Source of the DNA: Caulobacter sp. 602-1
GTDB lineage: Bacteria; Pseudomonadota; Alphaproteobacteria; Caulobacterales; Caulobacteraceae
DNA length: 64,000 nucleotides
Assembly: GCF_003931565.1 (NCBI RefSeq)
Contig: NZ_RRYI01000001.1
Span: forward strand, 930,001 to 994,000
Direction of reading: 5' to 3'
The position numbers were made by a program, and so were the translations under genes. Shown piece by piece: positions 33,564 through 41,669 of the stretch (positions within the stretch are counted from its first letter, which is position 1; the number at the start of each line of letters is the position of its first letter). The notes beneath the pieces are model-generated. The model made no database searches, was not told the origin of the DNA, and saw only the letters and a program-made list of their open reading frames with translations.

Positions 33564-33588
33564 GATGCTCCCCTGTCCGGGGAGGGCC
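33564..33588. repeat. Degenerate B-family palindrome end
   Basis: GATGCTCCCC, TGTC, CGGGGAGG resembles the tip of the B-family repeats (GATGCTCCCCCGC...GGGGAG), with a 6-bp stem. It probably is a decayed remnant just upstream of the Tat-lyase gene, and could also act as a weak hairpin in that mRNA. Confidence 0.4.
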
Positions 33589-33605
33589 TGAAAGAGGATA
33601 GCCGA

Positions 33606-34742
33606 ATGGATCGCCGCCACTTCCTCGCTGGATCATTGCTCGGCGCCGTCGTCGCGCCGTCCGTGGCGCTGGCTCAGACGCAAGCCTCCCCGCCGCCGTT
33701 CCCGCCCGTTGACGCCAGGAGCGTCTGGCTGGTCGGCGACGGCGCGCCCTCCGACGCGGTCCGCACCGCCACCCGCCTGGCCGAGCTGGTCCAGAAGGGC
33801 AAGCCGCGCGACGGCTATCTCTCAGGCGGCGCGGTCGGCGAGCTGGAGACGCGGTTCGCCACGCTGCTGGGCAAGGAGGACTGCGCCTTCCTGCCCACGG
33901 GCACCCTGGCCAACCATGTCGCCGTGCGGATCCTGGCCGGCGACGCCACGCGGGTCATCGTCCAGCACGAGAGCCACCTCTATCGCGACGAGAGCGACGC
34001 CACTCAGCTGCTGTCCGGCCTGAACCTGGTCAACCTGGCCCCTGGCCGTGCGGGGCCGACGCTGGACGAGATCAAGGCCGCCGTCGACGAGGCCGAGAAC
34101 GGGCCTTACCCGTTGCGGATCGGCGCGATCTCGCTGGAGAGCCCGGTGCGCCGCGCCCGTGGCGAACTGCTGGAGGTTTCGGCCCTGCGCGACATCGCCG
34201 CCTACGCCAAGGGCAAGGGCGTCCGCCTGCATCTGGACGGCGCGCGCCTGCTTCTGGCGCCACCCAGCTATGACGTGGCCGGCGCGGCGGCGTTGTTCGA
34301 TACCGTCTACGTCTCGCTCTACAAGTATCTGGACGCGCCGTTCGGGGCGGTGCTGGCCGGTTCCAAGGCCGATATCGCCAAGGCCCGCGCCCTGCGCCAC
34401 CAGTTCGGCGGCACGATCTATCAGGGCTGGGAGAGCGCTGTGCTGGCCCTGGCGGCGCTGGATGACTTTCAGGCTCGCCAGAAGGCCGCCTTCGCCACGG
34501 CCGACCAGGTGTTCGCCGCGCTGGAGAGGGCGGGCGCCGCCAGGCTGAAGCCCGCGCCGAACGCCTCGAACATCCGCCAGTTGGCCCTCAAGCCCAAGGC
34601 CGCCGAGGGCCTGTTCGACCGCATGCGCGTGGCCGGCGTGCGGCTGCCCAAGCCCGATAAGGACGGCGTTGTCGACTTCTGGATCAACGACACCATCAAC
34701 CGCCGACCGGCCGAAGAGTATGTGAAGCTGTTCCTGGGCTAG
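33606..34742 (+). CDS. Tat-exported PLP-dependent beta-eliminating lyase / threonine aldolase family protein
   Basis: The 378-residue protein has a twin-Arg signal (MDRRHFLAGSLLGAVVAPSV, residues 1-20) and a fold type I PLP domain: FLPTGTLANHVAVRI, QHESHLYRDE, GVRLHLDGARL and the Schiff-base Lys240 in SLYKYLDAPFGAVL. Homologues in the cytoplasm cleave beta-hydroxy amino acids or eliminate from amino acid side chains. Export by Tat means the cofactor is inserted before transport, which is unusual for this fold. The substrate is unknown. Confidence 0.82.
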   Translation: MDRRHFLAGSLLGAVVAPSVALAQTQASPPPFPPVDARSVWLVGDGAPSDAVRTATRLAELVQKGKPRDGYLSGGAVGELETRFATLLGKEDCAFLPTGTLANHVAVRILAGDATRVIVQHESHLYRDESDATQLLSGLNLVNLAPGRAGPTLDEIKAAVDEAENGPYPLRIGAISLESPVRRARGELLEVSALRDIAAYAKGKGVRLHLDGARLLLAPPSYDVAGAAALFDTVYVSLYKYLDAPFGAVLAGSKADIAKARALRHQFGGTIYQGWESAVLALAALDDFQARQKAAFATADQVFAALERAGAARLKPAPNASNIRQLALKPKAAEGLFDRMRVAGVRLPKPDKDGVVDFWINDTINRRPAEEYVKLFLG

Positions 34743-34843
34743 AGTATTTTCCGATCCAAATGGATCGGTGAAATGCGCTAGCGCTCTGTTTTGAAGCGTT
34801 TTCTGAGGACGAACCGGCGTCCACTTCGTCGGAAAATGCTCTA
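34740..34843. repeat. 104-bp MITE-like palindromic element
   Basis: Inverted ends TAGAGTATTTTCCGA (34740-34754) and TCGGAAAATGCTCTA (34829-34843) match at 14 of 15 bases, enclosing further short inverted repeats (CCGATCCAAATGGATCGG). From memory, elements beginning AGAGCATTTTCCGA are widespread between genes in alphaproteobacteria. It overlaps the stop of the preceding lyase gene, so part of the TAG may come from the element. Confidence 0.7.
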
Positions 34844-34877
34844 GGGGCGGACCTGGTCGCGTCCTCCGGTCGATCGG

Positions 34878-35768
34878 TCAGCGGTTGGCCTGAACCCAGA
34901 CGATCGCGCCGGTATAGGGATCGATCTCAGCGGCCATGCCGGGCCGCAAGTCGCCGGCGTTGGGCCCCCGCGGCGCCACGCTCCAGACGACGACCATGGC
35001 CGTGATCGCCAGGAAGGTCATCGTAAGGAAGCCGGCGATGTCCCGCGCCAGGCTGGGCTCCCGGCGGTTCAGCAGCGACACCCGCAGGATCAGCGGGTGA
35101 GTGGCCCAGCCGCAGGCCAGGGGCGAGACCGGCGCGTTCATCTGGACCTTCATCAGCGCCTTGGCGTAGTCGGCGCGGATGTCCGAGCGCAGGGCCACGA
35201 CTGTGGCGTCGCAGGCCAGTTCCTGGTCGATGCGCACCAGGCCCGAGGCCAGATAGATCATCGGGTTGCACCAGCCCAGCACGCCGATCACGGCGACGAC
35301 CAGGTTGGCGATCGGGTCGCCGCGATTGATGTGGGTGCGCTCGTGCAGGGTTATCATCTCGCGTTCGCGGGCGTCGAAGCGCTCGGCGAAGTCGGACGGC
35401 AGCACGATACGCGGCCACAGGGCGCCGACCACGGCCGGGCCCGCCTGGCCCTTATCGACGCGACGATGGAAGAGCCGCTCGCGGAGAACCAGCACCGCCG
35501 TCGCGATGCCGCAGCCGGCCAGCCACAGCAGCACGAGCTTTCCGGCCCAGGGGCCCCACGGACGGGCCGGGTCGCCGATCTCCATGGTCTCGGCCAGGCT
35601 GGGGAAGAACGCGGCGGCCGCGGCGGCCGGCACGATGGCCCACAGGCCGTAGGCGCGGCGCGGTCCGAACAGCCGGCGCGCCGACGGACGCAGGATGACG
35701 ACGAGCAGCACCGCGGCGGCGGCGGCGATCTGAGCCCGGACCAGGGCGAGGGCGAAAAGCTCGATCAT
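34878..35768 (-). CDS. M56-family (BlaR1/MecR1-like) membrane metallopeptidase without a blaI partner
   Basis: The 296-residue protein has three N-terminal membrane segments (about 5-25, 38-60, 75-95), a cytoplasmic gluzincin domain with HERTH (zinc motif) followed by a downstream Asp/Glu, NPMIYLASGLVRIDQELACD (the family block), and a last helix (about 238-258). BlaR1-type proteins cleave the BlaI repressor in response to a signal. No blaI gene lies next to it, and the usual beta-lactam sensor domain is missing. A BlaI-like operator lies 38 bp upstream. Confidence 0.85.
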   Translation of the reverse strand: MIELFALALVRAQIAAAAAVLLVVILRPSARRLFGPRRAYGLWAIVPAAAAAAFFPSLAETMEIGDPARPWGPWAGKLVLLWLAGCGIATAVLVLRERLFHRRVDKGQAGPAVVGALWPRIVLPSDFAERFDAREREMITLHERTHINRGDPIANLVVAVIGVLGWCNPMIYLASGLVRIDQELACDATVVALRSDIRADYAKALMKVQMNAPVSPLACGWATHPLILRVSLLNRREPSLARDIAGFLTMTFLAITAMVVVWSVAPRGPNAGDLRPGMAAEIDPYTGAIVWVQANR

Positions 35769-35805
35769 TGTCGGAGCGGTTCCTGCCGTTTCCTCCTTTG
35801 AATGG

Positions 35806-35817
35806 TTACAGCTGTAA
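35806..35817. promoter_or_regulatory. BlaI/MecI-type operator
   Basis: TTACAGCTGTAA is a perfect 12-bp palindrome containing the TACA-NN-TGTA core bound by BlaI/MecI/CopY-type winged-helix repressors. It lies upstream of the minus-strand M56 gene; a good Shine-Dalgarno (AAAGGAGG) lies about 20 bp from its ATG, further than usual, as if a short gene or start had been lost. Confidence 0.6.
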
Positions 35818-35994
35818 TTTTACTCGTCAAGCGATTGTGTTGGCTCGGCGCCCGCCCCGGCGTCGTCCCCGGCCTTTCGGGCGCCCAAGCCTCCGGCGTC
35901 TGGAAATAAACGCGTGTCGGGCCCCAGGAGAGGATGACCGCCGGGGCGGCTTCCGCTCAACTGGCGCCAGGCGGCGATCGAGGGATTTCCAACC

Positions 35995-37191
35995 ATGGCC
36001 ATGGCGACTCTGGGGCGGCGCGCGCTGTTGGCGGGCCTGGGAGGTTGGAGCGCGGCGGGCTTGGCCGGTTGCGCTGGCGGTCCGAACCTCTCCGGCCCGT
36101 CGGCGGTTCGGCTGGCTCGACCGCGTCTGCTGCTGCCGCAGGTCCGCGCCGAACTGGATCGCATCACGCGCGTCACCGTGTGTCTGAGGCCGTTCCGCAA
36201 GGCGGGGCCGCGCCTCGATGTCGAGACCGTTGGCGACAAGACGGTGGTCCACAACTATGGCCATGGAGGCAGCGGCTGGTCGCTATCCTGGGGATCGGCC
36301 GAGGTGGCGACCCGCAAGGCCCTGGCGGGCGGGGCGCGGGACGTGGCCGTCATCGGCTGCGGCGCTCTGGGATTGACCGCGGCCACGGTGCTGCGTCGCG
36401 CGGGCGCGAACGTGACCATCTATGCCGCCGATCGCCTGGCCGACACGCGCTCGTCCCGGGCCACGGGCACCTGGTCGCCGGACTCTCGCATCGCCGCCGA
36501 GGGCGAGACGGCGGCCGACTTTCCCGAGCTGTGGGAGGCGATGTGCCGGACCTCGTTCCGAGGCTTTCAGAACTATGTCGGCCTGGCCGGATCGCCGGTG
36601 GAATGGAGCGAGCGCTACAGCCTTCTCGAGGACGGACCCTCCGCGCCGACCCATGCCGAGGCCAGCGGCGCGCCCCGCTTCCTGTCGCTGATCGACCGCG
36701 TTCGCGACATCACCCCCAAGCAGACGCCGGTCCCGCCGGGCGAGAACCCGTTCCCGGTCGGCAACGTCCGGCGCGGAGCGTCGCTGCAGTTCAACGTCAC
36801 CGAATACGCCCACGTGCTGATGAGCGACTTCCTGCTGGCCGGCGGACGGATCGAGACCCGGGTTTTCAACACGCCCGGCGAGCTGACCGCGCTGAAGGAG
36901 CCGGTGATCGTCAACTGCACGGGCTACGGCGCACGGGCGCTCTGGAAGGACGAGAGCATCGTTCCGGTGCGGGGCCAGATCGCCTGGCTGATCCCGCAGC
37001 CCGAGCTGACCTACGGCCTCTATTACCGACACATCTCCGTCCTGCCGCGACGCGACGGGATCGTCGTGCAGCAGGTCGGCGGCAGCGAGGCTTATGGCTG
37101 GGGCGACGACCGCGAGGTTCCCGACTTGACCGAGGCGCATGAGGCGGTGTCGACGATCGCGGCGCTGTTCGCGCGGATGGCCGCCGCCTGA
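35995..37191 (+). CDS. Circularly permuted D-amino-acid-oxidase-family FAD lipoprotein
   Basis: The 398-residue protein has a twin-Arg signal with a lipobox (GRRALLAGLGG, LAGC with Cys26), so it is probably a Tat-exported lipoprotein. The segment that ends normal D-amino-acid oxidases (LRPFRKAGPRL, then VVHNYGHGGSGWSLSWG, residues 86-100) comes first, and the FAD-binding start of those enzymes (VAVIGCGALGLTAATVLRR, residues 118-135, then VTIYAADR) follows it. The VIVNCTGYGARALW block (about 303-316) and RGQIAW follow in normal order. The active-site Arg in RPFR is kept. The substrate may be D-amino acids from the cell wall (inference). Confidence 0.82.
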   Translation: MAMATLGRRALLAGLGGWSAAGLAGCAGGPNLSGPSAVRLARPRLLLPQVRAELDRITRVTVCLRPFRKAGPRLDVETVGDKTVVHNYGHGGSGWSLSWGSAEVATRKALAGGARDVAVIGCGALGLTAATVLRRAGANVTIYAADRLADTRSSRATGTWSPDSRIAAEGETAADFPELWEAMCRTSFRGFQNYVGLAGSPVEWSERYSLLEDGPSAPTHAEASGAPRFLSLIDRVRDITPKQTPVPPGENPFPVGNVRRGASLQFNVTEYAHVLMSDFLLAGGRIETRVFNTPGELTALKEPVIVNCTGYGARALWKDESIVPVRGQIAWLIPQPELTYGLYYRHISVLPRRDGIVVQQVGGSEAYGWGDDREVPDLTEAHEAVSTIAALFARMAAA

Positions 37192-37229
37192 CCCTTGCCC
37201 AAGGGGCGGGGGCGGGCCACCGTGCCGCC

Positions 37230-40112
37230 ATGACTCGTCTCGCTGATCGTCTGGCCGCCTGTGGCCCCGTTCTGGACGCCAAGGCGGCGGAACGCGCGCA
37301 CGAGGCCATCGCCAAGCGGGTGGGCGAGGCGATGCCCGAGATCGAGGCCGCCTGGCCGGCCCTGGCGCCGGTCTTCGCCGCCTCGCCCTATCTGGCCAGC
37401 CTGGCGCGGCGCGACGGCCAGCGCCTGCCGATGATCCTGGACCGCGATCCGATGGAGACCCTGGCCGCGACCCTGGCGGCCGCCGAGGCCGTCGCCGCCG
37501 AACCCGACTTCGAGACCGCCCGGCGGGCGCTGCGCGAACTGAAGGCCGATCTGCATCTGCTGACGGCCCTTTGCGACCTGGGCGGGGTCTGGGACCTCGA
37601 CCAGGTGACTGGCGCCCTGACCCGTTTCGCCGACGCGGCCCTCAAGGCCGCCTTGGCGCAGGCCGTCCGCCAGGAAGTCGATCGCGGCGCCCTGACCCAC
37701 GTTGGCGAGGGCGAGGACGGTCCCGCGCAGGGCCTGTTCTGCATCGCCATGGGCAAGCACGGCGCGTTCGAGCTGAACTATTCCAGCGACATCGATTTCT
37801 CGATCTTCTACGCGCCGGAGAAGCTGCAGGTGGCCGACGGCGTCGAGCCGCAGGCCGTGGCGGTGCGGATCGCCAATCATCTGGGCCGCGTGCTGCAGGA
37901 GCGGACCGCCGACGGCTATGTCTTCCGCATCGATCTGCGCCTGCGCCCCGATCCGTCCTCGACGCCGCCGGCCATGCCGGTAGACGCGGCCATGGACTAC
38001 TATGAGAGCGTCGGCCAGAACTGGGAGCGGGCGGCCCACATCAAGGCCCGGATCGCGGCCGGCGACCTGGCCGAGGGCCAGGCGTTCCTGGAGGCGTTGC
38101 AGCCCTTCATCTGGCGGCGGAACCTGGACTTCGCGGCCATCGCCGACATCCACTCGATCAAGCGCCAGATCCACACCTACAAGGTCGACGACCGGCTGAC
38201 CGCCAAGGGCGCGGACCTGAAGCTGGGACGCGGCGGGATCCGCGAGATCGAGTTCTTCGTCCAGACCCAGCAACTGATCCTGGGCGGCCGCCAGCCGGAC
38301 CTGCGCGGGCCGCGCACGCTCGACGCGCTCCTGGCGCTGGCCACGGCCGGCCACGTGAGCCTGGAAGACGCCGGCTGGCTGTCCAAGGCCTATCAGGACC
38401 TGAGGGCCCTGGAACACCGCGCCCAGATGATCGCTGACGATCAGACCCACAAGCTTCCGGAGTCGGACAACGACCGGAAGAAGGTCGCCGCCCTGTGGGG
38501 CCAGGACAACCTGCGCAGCTTCGACGCGGCGGTCGGCAAGATCCTCAAGGGCGTCAACCAGCGCTACGGCCGCCTGTTCGCGGGGGAAGAGGAACTGTCC
38601 TCGCGGTTCGGCTCCCTCGTCTTCACCGGCGTCGAGGACGACCCCGAGACCCTGGCCACCCTCAAGCGCATGGGCTTCTCCAGCCCCGAGCGCGTCGCCG
38701 CCACCATCCGCGGCTGGCACCACGGCCACATCGCCGCCACGCGCACCGAGCGGGGGCGCGAGCTGTTCACCCGCCTGGCCCCGCGTCTGCTGGACGCGGC
38801 CAACGCCACCGGCGCGCCGGACCAGGCGTTCAACCGCTTCGCCGACTTTTTCGCGTCGCTGAGCTCGGGCGTGCAGATCCAGTCGCTGTTCCTGGCGCAG
38901 CAACGGCTGTTGGAGCTGATCGTTCAGGTCATGGCCTTCGCTCCGCGCCTGGCCACGACCATGGCCAAGCGGCCGACGGCGCTGGACGCCTTGCTGGACC
39001 CCAGCTTCTTCGGTCCGATCGAGACTCCCGCCCTCCCGTCCTGGGATCCCGCCGATTTCGAGGGCGCGATGGACGCGGCCCGGCGCCTTTTCCGCGACCA
39101 GAGCTTCCGGATCGGCGTGCGGGTGATGAGCGGCACCGCCGACGCTCGCGATATCGGCCGCGCCTTCGCCGAGCTGGGCGACCTGATCATCGGCGGCCTG
39201 GCCCCGGCCGCCCTGGCCGAGACCGAGCGCCTGGGCGGGGCTTTCCCCGGCCACGTCGCCGTGGTGGCCCTGGGCAAGGCCGGTTCGCGCGAGATGACGG
39301 CCAAGTCCGACCTGGACCTGATGACGCTCTACGTCGCCGATGAGCCAGCGGCCCATTCGGCCATAAAGGAATGGAGCGCCGACACCTTCTACGCCCGCTT
39401 CACCCAGCGGATGACCTCGGCCCTGTCGGCGCCGACCGGGGAGGGGACGCTGTACGACGTCGATCTGAAGCTGCGCCCTTCCGGCACGAAGGGGCCGGTG
39501 GCGGTCAGTTTCGCGGCGTTCGAGGACTATTACGCGCGCGAAGCCGAGACCTGGGAGCTGTTGGCCCTGACCCGCGCGCGGGTGGTCTGGGCCAGCTCGC
39601 CGGACTTCCAGGCCCGGGCCGAGGCGGCGATCGAGGCGGCCCTGCGCCGGCCGCGCGACTGGAAGAAGACCGCCGCCGACGTCGTCGAGATGCGCGAGCT
39701 GATGGAGCGCGAGCGGCCGGGCAAGGGCGACTGGGACCTGAAGCTGGATCCCGGTGGTCTTGTCGACATCGAGTTCGCCGCCCAGTTCCTGCAGCTGGCC
39801 CACGCGGCCAAGGGCGGTCCCTTGCGGCAGAACACCGGCGAGGCCCTGGCGGCGCTGCGCGAGGCCGGCCTTGCCGACGCCGGCGCCCTGGCGCGGCTCG
39901 AGGCGGCCTGGCGGCTGGAGCAGGACCTCTCCCAACTGATCAAGGTGGCCCTCGAGGATGGCGGGGACCCCGAGGCCGAGCCCAAGGCGTTCAAGGCGCT
40001 GATGGCCAAGGCCGGCCACGTCGGCCAGTTCAAGTCGCTGAAGCCCAAGCTGGCCAAGGCCAAGGCGGAGGCCCGCGCGGCCTATACCGCCATCGTGAAG
40101 GCTCCGGGCTGA
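37230..40112 (+). CDS. glnE: Bifunctional glutamine synthetase adenylyltransferase / adenylyl-removing enzyme
   Basis: The 960-residue GlnE attaches AMP to, and removes AMP from, glutamine synthetase under PII control. Both nucleotidyltransferase domains are complete: the N-terminal one with AMGKHGAFELNYSSDIDF (about residues 173-190) and the C-terminal one with ALGKAGSREMTAKSDLDLM (about 678-696). The linker blocks ENWERAAHIKAR-like (QNWERAAHIKAR) and GGIREIEFFVQTQQL also match. It starts 38 bp after the oxidase stop. It is somewhat longer than the Escherichia coli enzyme, normal for alphaproteobacteria. Confidence 0.95.
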   Translation: MTRLADRLAACGPVLDAKAAERAHEAIAKRVGEAMPEIEAAWPALAPVFAASPYLASLARRDGQRLPMILDRDPMETLAATLAAAEAVAAEPDFETARRALRELKADLHLLTALCDLGGVWDLDQVTGALTRFADAALKAALAQAVRQEVDRGALTHVGEGEDGPAQGLFCIAMGKHGAFELNYSSDIDFSIFYAPEKLQVADGVEPQAVAVRIANHLGRVLQERTADGYVFRIDLRLRPDPSSTPPAMPVDAAMDYYESVGQNWERAAHIKARIAAGDLAEGQAFLEALQPFIWRRNLDFAAIADIHSIKRQIHTYKVDDRLTAKGADLKLGRGGIREIEFFVQTQQLILGGRQPDLRGPRTLDALLALATAGHVSLEDAGWLSKAYQDLRALEHRAQMIADDQTHKLPESDNDRKKVAALWGQDNLRSFDAAVGKILKGVNQRYGRLFAGEEELSSRFGSLVFTGVEDDPETLATLKRMGFSSPERVAATIRGWHHGHIAATRTERGRELFTRLAPRLLDAANATGAPDQAFNRFADFFASLSSGVQIQSLFLAQQRLLELIVQVMAFAPRLATTMAKRPTALDALLDPSFFGPIETPALPSWDPADFEGAMDAARRLFRDQSFRIGVRVMSGTADARDIGRAFAELGDLIIGGLAPAALAETERLGGAFPGHVAVVALGKAGSREMTAKSDLDLMTLYVADEPAAHSAIKEWSADTFYARFTQRMTSALSAPTGEGTLYDVDLKLRPSGTKGPVAVSFAAFEDYYAREAETWELLALTRARVVWASSPDFQARAEAAIEAALRRPRDWKKTAADVVEMRELMERERPGKGDWDLKLDPGGLVDIEFAAQFLQLAHAAKGGPLRQNTGEALAALREAGLADAGALARLEAAWRLEQDLSQLIKVALEDGGDPEAEPKAFKALMAKAGHVGQFKSLKPKLAKAKAEARAAYTAIVKAPG

Positions 40113-40199
40113 GTTTCCGAAAAAAGCCGCGACGGAATCTCCGCCGCCGTGCGTTCAGTCTGATGGGACGGGCCTTCCTCCATGGAGACCTTGAGACTG

Positions 40200-40628
40200 A
40201 TGATCGTACGCACCCTGATCGCCGCCGGCGCCGTAATGGCGCTGGGCGGACCCGCGCTGGCCCAGAACGCGCCCGCGAAAGCCGCGCCGACCGCCGCCGG
40301 CATGACTCTGGAGCAGTTCCAGGCCAAGAATGGCGACAAGCTGTTCGCGCGGCTGGACGCCAACAAGGACGGCAAGATCTCGCCCGACGAGTTCGCCGCC
40401 TTCCGCAAGCAGAACGCCGAGGTCGACGCCAAGGCGTCAGGCAAGGCCGGCAAGCGGGGCCAGCGCCTGTTCGCCCGCTTCGACACCGACAAGGATGGCT
40501 CCCTGTCGCGCACCGAGGCCGACGCCCTGCTGGCCTGGCGCTTCAAGCGCATGGACACCAACAACGACGGCGTCCTGACGCTGGAGGAATTGCAGGCCAA
40601 GGGCGGCAAGGCCAAGGTCGGGGTCTGA
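40200..40628 (+). CDS. Periplasmic EF-hand protein
   Basis: The 142-residue protein has a signal peptide (MIVRTLIAAGAVMALGGPAL, cleavage near LAQ) and three EF-hand calcium loops: DANKDGKISPDE, DTDKDGSLSRTE and DTNNDGVLTLEE. ATG 40200 is preferred; ATG 40182 would add six residues (METLRL). It starts a run of genes with an ECF sigma factor 27 bp downstream, so it may be part of that regulatory unit or its target. Confidence 0.85.
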   Translation: MIVRTLIAAGAVMALGGPALAQNAPAKAAPTAAGMTLEQFQAKNGDKLFARLDANKDGKISPDEFAAFRKQNAEVDAKASGKAGKRGQRLFARFDTDKDGSLSRTEADALLAWRFKRMDTNNDGVLTLEELQAKGGKAKVGV

Positions 40629-40654
40629 TGGCGACGTGCGCGGCGGAGTGACGG

Positions 40655-41221
40655 TTGGCGACCGACGGGAACGATCCCGACGAAGCCTTGCTGGCGGGGG
40701 TGGGACGGGGCGACCCGTCCGCCGTCCGCGCGCTGTTGGACCGGCGCCTGCCGCGCATCCTGGCCCTGGCCAGGCGCATGCTGAACGACTCGGGCGAGGC
40801 CGAGGATGTCGCCCAGGAAACCTTCCTGCGGGCCTGGAAGCAGGCGCGGGCGTGGAAGCCGGGCGCGGCGAGGTTCGACACTTGGCTGCACCGCGTGGCG
40901 CTGAACCTCTGCTACGACCGACTGCGGCGACGGCGCGAGATCGCGACGGACACGCCGCCCGAGCAGGTCGACACCGGTCCGGCGCCGGATGCGGGCCTGA
41001 TCGGCGCCGACCTGTCCAGGCGCGTCGAAGCGGCGCTGGCGGCCTTGCCGCCGCGTCAGCGCGAGGCGATCGTGCTCTGTCATCACCAGGGGCTGGGCAA
41101 TATCGAAGCCGCGGGATTGATGGCGATCAGCGTCGAGGCGCTGGAGAGCTTGCTCTCGCGCGGGCGTCGGACACTGAAGGCTTCGCTGGCCGACCTGGCC
41201 GGTACGGGGGCGGGGGGATGA
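40655..41221 (+). CDS. ECF-type RNA polymerase sigma factor
   Basis: The 188-residue sigma factor starts at TTG 40655 with GGAG 6 bp upstream. Region 2 holds ALARRMLNDSGEAEDVAQET and FDTWLHRVALNLCYDRLRRR; region 4 holds ALPPRQREAIVLCHHQGLGN. There is no region 1 or 3, and no C-terminal domain. It is followed by a membrane protein of anti-sigma type and a Spy-like protein, a set that resembles metal- or envelope-sensing ECF loci. Confidence 0.9.
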   Translation: MATDGNDPDEALLAGVGRGDPSAVRALLDRRLPRILALARRMLNDSGEAEDVAQETFLRAWKQARAWKPGAARFDTWLHRVALNLCYDRLRRRREIATDTPPEQVDTGPAPDAGLIGADLSRRVEAALAALPPRQREAIVLCHHQGLGNIEAAGLMAISVEALESLLSRGRRTLKASLADLAGTGAGG

Positions 41222-41228
41222 AGGACGC

Positions 41229-41669
41229 ATGGTCATGATGACGCTCGAAAGGTTCGAGGACCTGGCCGAGGCCTATGGCGGCGAGATCGCCCGCTGGCCG
41301 GAAGGCGAACGCGAAACCGCGCGCGCCCTGCTGGCGGTGAACGCGGCGCGCCTTGCGCCAGTGTTGAGCGCCGCCGCGCAGATGGACCGCCTGCTGGACC
41401 TGGCGCCCGCTCAGAGCGCCGACGCCGCCCTGCTGGGCCGGCTGGTCGCCGCCGCCCCACGAGCGCGCGACACCGCCCGCCGCTGGATCGCCGGCCTCGG
41501 CGCGGCGCTGGGTCTGTCGGCCGCGGCCTTCGCGGGCATAGCCGTCGGCGTGGCGGTCGGCCGTCCGGAGGCCGCCGCGCCGGTCGTCGTGGCCGAGCAG
41601 CCGGTCGTCACGGCCGTCGACACCTCCTCGGCCCTGCAGGACGCCATCGCGGAGCCCTCCGAACTATGA
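41229..41669 (+). CDS. Probable membrane anti-sigma factor
   Basis: The 146-residue protein has a cytoplasmic helical part with a RWP motif (AEAYGGEIARWPEGERETAR, about residues 13-32), one membrane helix (about 88-112) and a short periplasmic tail. Proteins with this AYG..RWP pattern follow ECF sigma genes in many alphaproteobacteria and are taken as anti-sigma factors. It starts 7 bp after the sigma stop. No zinc-binding ZAS motif is present, so binding is inferred from position. Confidence 0.7.
   Translation: MVMMTLERFEDLAEAYGGEIARWPEGERETARALLAVNAARLAPVLSAAAQMDRLLDLAPAQSADAALLGRLVAAAPRARDTARRWIAGLGAALGLSAAAFAGIAVGVAVGRPEAAAPVVVAEQPVVTAVDTSSALQDAIAEPSEL

Noticed and set aside
37092..40019. 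A 975-codon open frame on the minus strand across glnE
   Set aside because: It is the mirror of glnE, whose two catalytic domains are complete on the plus strand; the antisense product has no family features.
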